DNA of 64,000 nucleotides, from contig NZ_MWZD01000017.1 of the NCBI RefSeq assembly GCF_002982315.1, positions 558,001 to 622,000 on the forward strand, read 5' to 3'. This DNA comes from Leucobacter massiliensis (GTDB lineage: Bacteria; Actinomycetota; Actinomycetes; Actinomycetales; Microbacteriaceae). Shown piece by piece: positions 7,792 through 14,697 of the stretch. The stretch's first letter is position 1; every line of letters starts with the position of its first letter. The notes below the pieces were generated by a model. The model did not search any database and was not told the origin of the DNA. It worked only from the letters and a program-made list of their open reading frames with translations. Position numbers and translations under genes: made by a program.

Positions 7792-8586
7792 ATGCTCAAA
7801 GATTTTGTCTATTTCGACGAAGAGATGGTGTTGAAGTTTGCTTCTCAGCTTGATGGAGGGCAGCGCACACGCTCGACTGAACGGCAATCTAAAGGGCGTC
7901 GAGGCAGGCTTTCGGCCTCGCTTAAGGGTGTGGGAGTAGAGGGGTCGAGAGAGTCTTCCGAGGGCGTTGAGGTGGAGTTTTCCGACGATCCTTATGCGGC
8001 ATTCGACCGTCTCGTCGCAGCAGGTTCAGATCGTGCAGATGAACTTTCTTGGGTCGAAGTGAACGACCCTGCAGTTGACCTCAAAGGTGTAGGCCGCGGA
8101 TTCACAGTGCTTGGCGAGGCTGATTTTGCTGTTACCCCTTTCAGTAGGGTTCTAGGTAGCAAGGAGCAGTTGCGCGGGCTTGCTCAGCTGTCGACGTTGA
8201 TGTCTAGTTTCGGGCCACTAATGGGCCAGGAACTAACCTCATCGTCTATAGACCCAGTGCAGGTGGAGGGCGTCAGCAGACTCGCTGATTCGATGGGCGA
8301 TCAAATCAGTGTTACTGGTTTTTTCGCTGACAGTGATTGGTCAGTAGCTGGGACTTTGAGTAGTGACGTAAATATCGAGGATGTTGATGGCCCACTCGAG
8401 TTCGTAGGGAAGATCGTCGAAGTAATCCCTGAAGGCACCCACAAATCGCTGATGGCCTTGCCAGGGCTCTCTCTTCTTAGCCGTGAACAGCGGCGAAAAA
8501 TGCAGAACGCTCCCAAAGAGGGCGACGAAGAGAACTGGATCAGTGGCCCTGCAATAGTTCTCAAGTTCCTCGCCATCTATCGTTAG
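7792..8586 (+). CDS. Cytoplasmic protein of unknown function, DUF6414-like N-terminus (element cargo)
   Basis: The protein has 264 residues from ATG 7792 with ribosome site AGAGAGG. The opening MLKDFVYFDEEMVLKFASQL with the following DGG resembles proteins annotated as DUF6414 (an xFxYLDExxLxSLxSQLxGG start), but I am recalling this pattern, not measuring it. The rest alternates acidic segments with two predicted beta-rich stretches. The C-terminus is basic and then hydrophobic (SGPAIVLKFLAIYR). Lower GC than host genes groups it with the preceding membrane protein. Possible partner of that protein in a defence or exclusion function; this is inference. Confidence 0.6.
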   Translation: MLKDFVYFDEEMVLKFASQLDGGQRTRSTERQSKGRRGRLSASLKGVGVEGSRESSEGVEVEFSDDPYAAFDRLVAAGSDRADELSWVEVNDPAVDLKGVGRGFTVLGEADFAVTPFSRVLGSKEQLRGLAQLSTLMSSFGPLMGQELTSSSIDPVQVEGVSRLADSMGDQISVTGFFADSDWSVAGTLSSDVNIEDVDGPLEFVGKIVEVIPEGTHKSLMALPGLSLLSREQRRKMQNAPKEGDEENWISGPAIVLKFLAIYR

Positions 8587-8700
8587 AATGCCAGCGAATA
8601 GAGCTCGTGCAGCCATTGCGCGATCGTTAATCGCCTAGCGCGGAATCCCTCGAGCCTCGCGATAGTCAAAGTTGCCTCTTCCCAGATATCGTCATGTTTC

Positions 8701-9249
8701 ATGAACGCTGGTGAAATCGTGATCGCGGCTGTCGGTGCACTAGGCGGCGTCGGAGGAGCACTCTTCGCGTGGGTGCAAGCCAAGGCAGCAGTCGGTAGTC
8801 GCGATGACGCTAAGGCAGCGCAGGAAGATGCCGAGCTTGCACAGCGACGGGCAGAGGCGGCTCGCGACGAAGCTCTCGAGCTTGCGCGGAAAGCCACGGC
8901 AGCAGCCGAACGTCAGGCGGCAGCTCAAGAGGAAGCGAACCGCCTCGAGATCGAAGCCCGCACCCCTCCAGCGTGGAGCGGCCCCGAATACGTGAGCGAG
9001 AAAGTGCGTGCGATGGTCAATACCTCCGGCGCGTCCATCGAAGTCATTTCCATCGAGGTCGTCCCTGAAACAGTGGGAGGATTCGTGCAGGTTCAGGACG
9101 GACAAGCCCCTCCCTACGAAGTGCCCGAAGGTGGATCGCTACGGTACTACCAGATTCGAGCGTACGGACCTGGGGCCGATCTAATCGCCGTGCAGTGGCG
9201 TAACGTAGGCACCACCGAGTCCCGGGAACTGCGAATCCCTTTGATCTAG
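8701..9249 (+). CDS. Single-TM coiled-coil protein (element cargo)
   Basis: The protein has 182 residues from ATG 8701. Residues 4-24 are one hydrophobic helix (EIVIAAVGALGGVGGALFAW). Residues about 30-90 are an Ala/Glu/Arg heptad coiled coil. Residues about 92-182 look like a small all-beta domain. The layout resembles proteins with an N-terminal anchor and an exposed sensor domain, but no family is recognised. No clear ribosome site precedes the ATG. It lies between the DUF6414-like gene and the convergent DUF3800-like gene. Confidence 0.6.
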   Translation: MNAGEIVIAAVGALGGVGGALFAWVQAKAAVGSRDDAKAAQEDAELAQRRAEAARDEALELARKATAAAERQAAAQEEANRLEIEARTPPAWSGPEYVSEKVRAMVNTSGASIEVISIEVVPETVGGFVQVQDGQAPPYEVPEGGSLRYYQIRAYGPGADLIAVQWRNVGTTESRELRIPLI

Positions 9250-9290
9250 TCGCTGGCGAATTGCTAGAGGCACCTTGCGCTCGCCGCAGT

Positions 9291-9911
9291 TCAGCCGAGT
9301 TCGTGCACCCGCGCTGCGTTCTCGAACGGTGTGAACCACGACCTGTCCCGGCCCATAAGCCGCTGACGGTACGCCCACGCCAACAAATCCGGCAGCCCCA
9401 GCAGAGGCTCCGCAGACGGGCGAGCATGATGCTCCGTTACGTCACGAGGCAGCCGGCCCGCACGCCGCAGATCGCCGAACGTGAACCGGTCACGCCGGTT
9501 GTACTCCGCCTCACGGTGCTGGTCGAACACGAACAAGCCCACGCCATCCTCAGCATGCAGCAGCGGGGCGATGTGCTCGATGCAGCGACGCCGCGCAGCA
9601 TGCCCAAGCGAATCACCCGGCGCGATCGGTGCGGACACCACGAGATCCAGACCGTCGTTCTCCCTTGCGGCGAGCGCGATCCCACCTCGCAGCGTCACCA
9701 CCTCGCGACTATGGAACATCGGGGCAGCATGCATCGGCTCGCCGTCGTAGTGCGCAGTGAGAGCCTCACGAGTCTCCACGAGCCTGTCGCGCGACACAAC
9801 GGCGGTAGCGAGCACGTAGAACGTCCGGTCACCCTCGACCTCGTAAGACTCGTCCAGGAACGCCACAGGGGCGCTGGTGGCGCGGTAGAGGCGCTGTAGC
9901 TCCGGGCCCAT
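9291..9911 (-). CDS. DUF3800-like protein (RNase H-like fold)
   Basis: The protein has 206 residues from ATG 9911, chosen because AGGAGAAG lies directly upstream. An ATG at 9926 would add five residues but has no ribosome site. Near the N-terminus VAFLDESYEVEGDRTFYVLA matches the DUF3800 pattern (Y/F-hydrophobic-DES, then a beta strand). Near the C-terminus LLGLPDLLAWAYRQRL matches its xxxxDLxAxxxR ending. DUF3800 proteins are common in mobile elements and defence islands and have a predicted RNase H-like nuclease fold. The role here is unknown. It points toward the cargo genes. Confidence 0.6.
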   Translation of the reverse strand: MGPELQRLYRATSAPVAFLDESYEVEGDRTFYVLATAVVSRDRLVETREALTAHYDGEPMHAAPMFHSREVVTLRGGIALAARENDGLDLVVSAPIAPGDSLGHAARRRCIEHIAPLLHAEDGVGLFVFDQHREAEYNRRDRFTFGDLRRAGRLPRDVTEHHARPSAEPLLGLPDLLAWAYRQRLMGRDRSWFTPFENAARVHELG

Positions 9912-9931
9912 TCTTCTCCTGAACATAGTGC

Positions 9932-9967
9932 GACCCCCAGGACGCTCTAGGCGATTTCCTGGGGGTC
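9932..9967 (-). promoter_or_regulatory. Perfect hairpin in the leader of the DUF3800-like gene
   Basis: GACCCCCAGGA (9932-9942) pairs perfectly with TCCTGGGGGTC (9957-9967), an 11-bp stem with a 14-nt loop. It lies 20 bases upstream of the ATG at 9911. It could be an operator, an attenuator or a transcription stop protecting the gene from upstream reading. I cannot distinguish these. Confidence 0.45.
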
Positions 9968-10108
9968 ATGGCTCCTCACCGGCGGGGCCTTACGGCCTGG
10001 CGGGCTACCCGAGCTGCACCAACAGCATAACACCGCTGAGAGTCAGAGGGAACCGTTGGGAGTCTGAGGATGACGAGCCCGCAGCGCCCGCCGCAAAGCC
10101 TCGCCTGT

Positions 10109-10163
10109 CATAGGTGACATGTACGTGACCATAGGTGCCGTGTACGAGAATGCATCACCTATG
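10109..10163. repeat. Direct and inverted repeats at the 3' end of the integrase gene
   Basis: CATAGGTGnCnTGTACG occurs at 10,109-10,125 and 10,130-10,146, a 21-bp period or two helical turns. CACCTATG, the inverse of its first eight bases, occurs at 10,156-10,163 across the integrase stop codon. The spacing suggests a protein-binding site cluster, such as excisionase sites or an operator, but its partner is unknown. Confidence 0.45.
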
Positions 10164-11361
10164 ATGCGTCGCGCTTCGCCCGCTGCTCGTCGAGCGACAC
10201 CGGCAGTGGGGGAGCCGTAGGCGGCTTCGGAAGCTGCGCAGCGAGCGCAGCATCACGCCCCGTCGTGTGCTGGTAGAGCGCGGCCGCGGCCTGCGTCGAG
10301 TGCCCTCCTCGAGCCTGCAGCTCACGCACTGTCGCGCCGGTCTGCCCGTACATGGTGAGAGCAAGCCCCCGAAGGTCGTGCAGGCGCACCACAACGTCCT
10401 TCCCGATGCCGGCGTACTCGCGAGCCTTGCGCCACGGATGATCAATCGCAGCGTTCGTAAGATACTCATCCTGCTCAGCAGAGAACAGCAGTGACGTGGG
10501 GAACTTCCCCACGTGCGACTCGAGGTGCGCGTCGATCGTTGGCGTCATCCATGCAGGCAGGGGAGTCGTCCGATTCCCGGCCTCCGACTTCGGCGGGACG
10601 ACATGCCACTCGCCCTTGACTCGCACCGCCTGCCGGGCCACCGACACCACGTAGTAGTCCCGCGCCCGATCGTCAGCGTCAGGCGTGATCTTCGTAAGGT
10701 CGCAGCGTCGGAGCGCACGCACCTCACTCTTACGAGGGCCACCGTAGGCGGCGAGCCACGGCCACAGGGCGAGCTTCGGCCTGTTCGTGTCGAACCACTG
10801 CACGATCAGAGCGAACTCCTCGAGCGTAGGGATCCGAGTCTTCCGTCCAGTCTTCGAACGCGTGAGCTCAGCCGCTACCGGGTTCTTCTCCACCAGATCA
10901 TCCCGCTTGGCCTGCTCGAACACCGCATGCATGAAGGATGCCTCACGAGCAGCCGACGTCGCAGTGACTTCCGCTCGCTTCGAGTGCCACGCCCGAACCA
11001 TGGCAGGGGTGATCGCATCGAGGCGCTCGCCGCAGAACTCAGCAAGGGACTTCTCGAGATACCACTCGTTCAGCGACTTCGTGGTGGCGGCTCGAGCCTT
11101 GCCGTGCCTGTCGCGTTTCTGCTCGATGTAGGTGCGAGCGTACGGGCCAAACGTCTCGTGCTGCACGTGCTTCGGGTTCTTCCACTTGCCGCGCTGAATG
11201 TCGGCGCGCGTGCCCGCGAGGAATGCGCGGGCATCTCCCTTGGCGTCGAACGTCGTCGGTGCATTGAACCGCTCGCCCTGATGGGTGTAGCGGGCACGGT
11301 AGCGGCCTGAGGGGAGCTCGTCGATGATTCCCCAGCTTTCACGGGATGCTTTGCGCGCCAT
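10159..11361 (-). CDS. int: Tyrosine recombinase / integrase
   Basis: The protein has 400 residues from ATG 11361. An N-terminal arm-binding segment (about 8-65) is followed by a SAM-like core-binding domain (about 70-165). The catalytic domain has R210 (GGPRKSEV), H328-x-x-R331 (LHDLRG), H354 (GGHST) and nucleophile Y363 (ALYQH). All five conserved catalytic positions are therefore present. It should cut and rejoin the 60-bp tRNA-Ser att cores. The gene lies 195 bp inside attR, and paired 9-bp repeats lie immediately upstream of its start, so the integrase may repress its own promoter. The open frame extends upstream to 11,484, but that part overlaps these repeats and has no ribosome site. 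Confidence 0.93.
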   Translation of the reverse strand: MARKASRESWGIIDELPSGRYRARYTHQGERFNAPTTFDAKGDARAFLAGTRADIQRGKWKNPKHVQHETFGPYARTYIEQKRDRHGKARAATTKSLNEWYLEKSLAEFCGERLDAITPAMVRAWHSKRAEVTATSAAREASFMHAVFEQAKRDDLVEKNPVAAELTRSKTGRKTRIPTLEEFALIVQWFDTNRPKLALWPWLAAYGGPRKSEVRALRRCDLTKITPDADDRARDYYVVSVARQAVRVKGEWHVVPPKSEAGNRTTPLPAWMTPTIDAHLESHVGKFPTSLLFSAEQDEYLTNAAIDHPWRKAREYAGIGKDVVVRLHDLRGLALTMYGQTGATVRELQARGGHSTQAAAALYQHTTGRDAALAAQLPKPPTAPPLPVSLDEQRAKRDAS

Positions 11362-11378
11362 GTTCGGGGCCTCCGGTT

Positions 11379-11437
11379 GTGGTACTCGCGTGGTACTCAG
11401 ACACCCGAGACGGGGTCGTGGTACTTCCGTGGTACTC
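11379..11437 (+). repeat. Right pairs of 9-bp repeats, probable integrase arm-type sites
   Basis: GTGGTACTC is found at 11,379-11,387, 11,390-11,398 and 11,429-11,437, and GTGGTACTT at 11,418-11,426. They form two pairs, each with an 11-bp period, all in the same orientation as the pair at 692-711. They sit between the integrase start and attR and overlap the expected integrase promoter. Confidence 0.6.
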
Positions 11438-11556
11438 AGTATGCCACCTCGTGCATGCTCGCGCCATGTACTGCAGATCCGCATGATTACAACGGCAATG
11501 AGCCAAGTGGCCTCGATCCCATACGATGCAAGGGGAGTCGAATGGATGCTGAAATC

Positions 11557-11616
11557 TGTCTTGAAAACAAGCAGGCGGTAACCCCGTCTCAGGGGTTCAA
11601 ATCCCCTACCCTCCGC
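11557..11616 (+). repeat. attR: displaced 3' half of tRNA-Ser
   Basis: This is a perfect copy of 560-619. Its continuation TCC, then a chromosomal-type terminator hairpin, shows that this is the original end of the tRNA gene pushed aside by integration. The original gene therefore lacked an encoded CCA. It has no 5' half and cannot form a tRNA. Confidence 0.9.
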
Positions 11617-11836
11617 TCCAGACCCCGCTGCATGGCAGCGGGGTCTTCCGCTACGGGCAGGGGCTCATCGAGAACCCCTCACTGGCGCCGAGGGCGGCGC
11701 CAGCGGCGTGCGCGCGCAACGCGATGCGTTGCCCCAAGCGCGCGGCCGGGGTTCAAATCCCCTACCCTCCGCTCCAGACCCCGCTGCATGGCAGCGGGGT
11801 CTTCCGCCACGGGCGGGGGCTCATCGAGAACCCCTC
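11592..11836 (+). repeat. Tandem duplication of the tRNA-Ser T-arm/acceptor end plus terminator
   Basis: An 89-bp unit at 11,592-11,680 returns at 11,748-11,836 (156-bp offset) with two mismatches. Each copy holds the T-arm, the 3' acceptor strand, TCC and the terminator hairpin. The second copy begins exactly at the T-arm. The 67 bases between contain a GGCGCC-rich inverted repeat. The second copy is not a functional tRNA. It may be a duplication of the chromosomal flank or a scar of earlier insertion and loss at this att site. Confidence 0.75.
11621..11645 (+). terminator. Original tRNA-Ser terminator hairpin
   Basis: GACCCCGCTGC pairs perfectly with GCAGCGGGGTC around the loop ATG, followed by TTCCGC. 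It starts five bases after attR. It is duplicated at 11,777-11,801. Confidence 0.75.
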
Positions 11837-11863
11837 GACCGGGCGCGAGGGCGCCTTCGCGCA

Positions 11864-12031
11864 CTACTCGTCGAGGATGATCTCGCTGGCGCGGAGCGCG
11901 CGACGCTCCGCCTCTTCGAGCTCGAGCACGGTGCCGTCCGTGCCGAGCCAGTACCAGGCACTCAGATCCGGTCCCGGCGCGTCGCGGCGGGTCAGCGTGT
12001 AGAGGACCCCGTCCACGTCTTTGGTGTTCAT
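11864..12031 (-). CDS. Small conserved-looking hypothetical protein
   Basis: The protein has 55 residues from ATG 12031, with a weak GGAG close upstream. A WYWLGTDGTVLELEEAERRA core suggests a small beta-hairpin plus helix. It is acidic and has no signal or membrane segment. Host-like GC and its place just outside attR make it a chromosomal gene and not element cargo. Longer versions of this frame have no support. Confidence 0.5.
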   Translation of the reverse strand: MNTKDVDGVLYTLTRRDAPGPDLSAWYWLGTDGTVLELEEAERRALRASEIILDE

Positions 12032-12090
12032 GCTCCGAATCCTAGACGCTTCTCCGGCCCCGCGAGAAACACGGACCCGGCATCGTCCGG

Positions 12091-13434
12091 TCAGACGCTC
12101 GCGGGCTCGGGATCCCGGACCGCTTCCGCCACCGCCGTCGCCACGGCGCCGCGACCAGATCCTCGCGGCACCGAATTCCCCCGGTACGCAAGGTAGCTGC
12201 GCTGGATCTCGATCTTGTCGGCGATGAACTTCGCATCGTGCCAGACGCCCCAGATGAAGGAGGACCCCCGGTGCGACTGCCACGGCAGCCCCAGGAAGTA
12301 GACGCCGGGCTCGGCGGAGACGCCGCGCTCGTGCCGGGGCAGGCCGCGCTCGTCGAGCGCCCCCGCCGGCAGCCAGCCATAGTCGGCGCGGAAGCCGGTG
12401 GCCCACACGATCGAGGTGACTCCCGCGGCGGCGAGGTCGAGCTCCAGCAGCGGCTCGGTGGCGCACTCCGGGAGCGGGCCGAGCTCCCGGGCGGCGGGCT
12501 CCTCGGGAAGGTCGATGCCGGTGCGCGCCACGTAGGCGTCGGCCTCATCGAGGATCGACAGGTAGTTCGCATCCCCGCGACGGATGTTGTCGGCCAAGTC
12601 GGCGCCGAAGCGCATGACGCCGTTCTCGCAGGAACTGGCGCGCCCCACGAGCGTGATGCCGGCTGCGGCGAGCTCGCGGAAGTCGATGGTGCGTCCCCCA
12701 TTCGCCCCGCTCACCGCAATGGTGACGTGTTCCGCGCCCGCCGCGGGCGTCGACTTCTCCCACAGCCCGAGCGTGCCCAGCCACCACACGAAGCTCCGGT
12801 TCCGGTAGCGCTGCGGCGGGCGGTCGTGCGGGCCGACGGCGAGGAAGACCTCGCGGCCGGAGGCGCGCAGTTCCTGCGCGATCTGGACGCCGGAGGAGCC
12901 GGCGCCGACCACGAGCACCGCGCCGGCCGGCAGCTGCCGCGGATTGCGGTACTCGCTCGAGTGGATCTGCACGACGCCCGCGCCCTCGGCGACCAGGGGA
13001 GGGATCGACGGCAGCTGGAAGGCGCCGGTCGCGGCGATCACGTAGCGCGCTTCGAAGGTGCCTGCGGTGGTCTCCGCGGTGAAGCCGCCGCGGCCCTCGG
13101 TGCGGCGCACGGAGAGCACCTCGACGCCCGTGCGGATGGGCAGCCCGAACTTCTCCGCGTAGGCCTCGAAGTATGCGGCGACCCGCTCCTTCGGGGCGAA
13201 CTCGTCGGGATCGACGTCGTCGAAGGTGAGGCCGGGGAAGCGGTCGTGCCAGGCGGGCCCGTTGGCGACGAGCGAGTCCCAGCGGGCGGTGCGCCAGCGC
13301 TCCGCGATGCGGTCGCGTTCGAGGACGACGTGGGGGATCCCGCGGGCGCTCAAATGCTCGCTCGCGGCGATACCGGCCTGACCGCCGCCGACGACGAGGA
13401 CCTCGGTGACCTCGGCAGGTGCTCGCTCCGACAT
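12091..13434 (-). CDS. Flavin-containing monooxygenase (FMO/BVMO-like)
   Basis: The protein has 447 residues from ATG 13434, which has GGAGAAG upstream. GGGQAGIAASEHL at about 14-27 is the FAD Rossmann GxGxxG. ATGAFQLPSIP is the ATG-containing second FAD motif, and VVGAGSSGVQIAQEL near 170-185 is the NADPH Rossmann motif. This is the layout of class B flavoprotein monooxygenases, which oxygenate a nitrogen, sulfur or carbonyl group. The neighbours (LysR, RidA, DUF1028, M20 amidohydrolase, MFS) suggest it opens a catabolic route for a nitrogen-containing compound. A 15-bp LysR-type palindrome lies upstream at 13,586-13,600. Confidence 0.85.
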   Translation of the reverse strand: MSERAPAEVTEVLVVGGGQAGIAASEHLSARGIPHVVLERDRIAERWRTARWDSLVANGPAWHDRFPGLTFDDVDPDEFAPKERVAAYFEAYAEKFGLPIRTGVEVLSVRRTEGRGGFTAETTAGTFEARYVIAATGAFQLPSIPPLVAEGAGVVQIHSSEYRNPRQLPAGAVLVVGAGSSGVQIAQELRASGREVFLAVGPHDRPPQRYRNRSFVWWLGTLGLWEKSTPAAGAEHVTIAVSGANGGRTIDFRELAAAGITLVGRASSCENGVMRFGADLADNIRRGDANYLSILDEADAYVARTGIDLPEEPAARELGPLPECATEPLLELDLAAAGVTSIVWATGFRADYGWLPAGALDERGLPRHERGVSAEPGVYFLGLPWQSHRGSSFIWGVWHDAKFIADKIEIQRSYLAYRGNSVPRGSGRGAVATAVAEAVRDPEPASV

Positions 13435-13585
13435 GTTCTTCTCCGCTCGTATCGCTGGTCGCAGTCCCGGGAACGACCCTGTGCGCGCCGAGGATGCGTG
13501 CGGCGGGCGGTGAGTGATCGACCGGGCAGGACCAGCCAAGCGCAGCGGGTCCCGAGAGCACCAATAGTGATTCGAGGTCCCCTGA

Positions 13586-13600
13586 ATCTGATTTTCAGAT
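13586..13600. promoter_or_regulatory. LysR-type operator upstream of the monooxygenase gene
   Basis: ATCTGATTTTCAGAT has arms ATCTGA and TCAGAT. It differs at one position from the palindrome beside the lysR start (14,587-14,601). Both have the T-N11-A character expected of LysR-family sites. A weaker CTGAT-N5-ATCAG repeat follows at 13,613-13,627. Confidence 0.6.
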
Positions 13601-13631
13601 GGAGGTGCGTGGCTGATATCTGATCAGCGTA

Positions 13632-14582
13632 TTATGGTGCGGTCTGGGCCTCCGCGATCAGCTCCCGCAGCTCACGCTCGACGGCGCTCGCACGCGCGGT
13701 GGGGTGCGCCTGTCGTAACCGTGAGACCGCGATCCGCAGGCTCGGCACCGGGTCGGTGATCTCGAGCGCGACGGCTTGCTCCCCGGTGTAGGTGTCCTCG
13801 ATGCGCGGCCGCTGATTCAGCAGCGAGTACCCGAGCCCCGTGGCCACCATCGATCGCACCGTCTCGTAGCTCGAACTGCGATACCTCAGCCGCGGAGTCA
13901 CGCCGAGCTGGCGGAGGATCCCGAGGAAGTAGTCCCGGCTGCTCGGCAGATCGAGCAGCACGAAGGAGTCGTCGGCGAGTTCGAGCAGTGAGGCGCGCCC
14001 CCGTCCGGCGAGGGGGTGATCCGCGTGAACGAGCGCGTGCGGAGGGAACTCGCCGACCACGCGGTGCTCGATTCCCTCCTCTTCCGTGAAGACGTAGTTG
14101 ATCGCGACCTCCGCTCGGCCTCCGCGCAGCGCCGCGACCGTGCCCTCGTGGTCACTCTCGATCGTCGCCACCTCGAGCTCCGGGTGACGCCGCTGCAGTC
14201 GCCCGAGCAGCAGCGGCAGCACGAAGGGGGCGAGGGTGCTGAAGCAGGCCACGGTGATCGTGCCCCGCACCTCCTCCTGATCCGCGCGGATCGACTCGAC
14301 CGTGTCGTTGAGGGCGTCGAAGATCCCGCGGGCGTCCCGCAGCAGCGTCTCCCCGGCGCTCGTGAGGATGAGCCCCTTCGAGTGCTGGCGGATGAACAGC
14401 GCCGATCCGAGCGCGCGCTCGAGGTGCGTGATCGCCGTCGACACGGCGGACTGGGCGACGTGCAGCTCCTGGCTCGCCGCGGTCATGTTGAGCGTCCGGG
14501 CGCACTCGACGAAGTAGCTCAGCTGCGTGAGCGTGAACGGGAATCGGTCGGCCACGTCTCCCTCTCGCGCGCTGCTCTCCAT
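13632..14582 (-). CDS. LysR-family transcriptional regulator
   Basis: The protein has 316 residues from ATG 14582. A GTG at 14555 with GAGGGAG upstream is a good alternative and would start nearer the usual family N-terminus. The winged-helix domain lies at about 15-75 (NMTAASQELHVAQSAVSTAI) and the linker helix follows. The effector domain runs from about 100 to 310. It is placed between the monooxygenase gene and the divergent RidA operon. Near-identical operators at 13,586 and 14,587 suggest it controls both the monooxygenase and itself with the divergent operon. Confidence 0.88.
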   Translation of the reverse strand: MESSAREGDVADRFPFTLTQLSYFVECARTLNMTAASQELHVAQSAVSTAITHLERALGSALFIRQHSKGLILTSAGETLLRDARGIFDALNDTVESIRADQEEVRGTITVACFSTLAPFVLPLLLGRLQRRHPELEVATIESDHEGTVAALRGGRAEVAINYVFTEEEGIEHRVVGEFPPHALVHADHPLAGRGRASLLELADDSFVLLDLPSSRDYFLGILRQLGVTPRLRYRSSSYETVRSMVATGLGYSLLNQRPRIEDTYTGEQAVALEITDPVPSLRIAVSRLRQAHPTARASAVERELRELIAEAQTAP

Positions 14583-14586
14583 GTCT

Positions 14587-14601
14587 ATCTGAATTTCAGA
14601 T
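14587..14601. promoter_or_regulatory. LysR-type operator between lysR and the RidA operon
   Basis: ATCTGAATTTCAGAT has 7-bp perfect arms around one T. It lies four bases upstream of the lysR ATG at 14582 and about 97 bases upstream of the RidA GTG. The position fits autoregulation. A half-like site CAGATAATTTCTG follows at about 14,628. Confidence 0.65.
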
Positions 14602-14697
14602 TGACTGCGTAACTTTTGTCTATTTTACAGATAATTTCTGGTTCTCGACAATGGCTGAGAAGCACCCGCCACCGCCCCACTCGACGAGGAGGACCCC

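Larger units (their letters stand above)
560..11616. mobile_element. Integrative element, 10,997 bp repeat-to-repeat, in tRNA-Ser(UGA)
   Basis: The two 60-bp repeats are offset by 10,997 bp, which is the predicted excised circle. The element encodes a tyrosine integrase next to attR, excisionase-like HTH proteins, a minus-strand block of phage or plasmid style DNA-binding proteins, a WhiB-like fusion, and a plus-strand cargo block of lower GC. Repeated 9-mers inside both ends look like integrase arm sites. No capsid, portal, tail, relaxase or FtsK/TraB-type transfer gene is visible. It is therefore either a phage-satellite-like element or a small mobilisable island that depends on helper functions. 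The class is inference. The borders and the integrase are seen directly. Confidence 0.88.

Noticed and set aside
560-11616. Complete prophage
   Set aside because: No capsid, portal, tail, large terminase, holin or lysin gene is visible in 11 kb, so a full phage genome is ruled out.
11748-11801. A second functional tRNA-Ser
   Set aside because: Only the T-arm and 3' acceptor strand are present. The D-arm, anticodon arm and 5' acceptor strand are missing.
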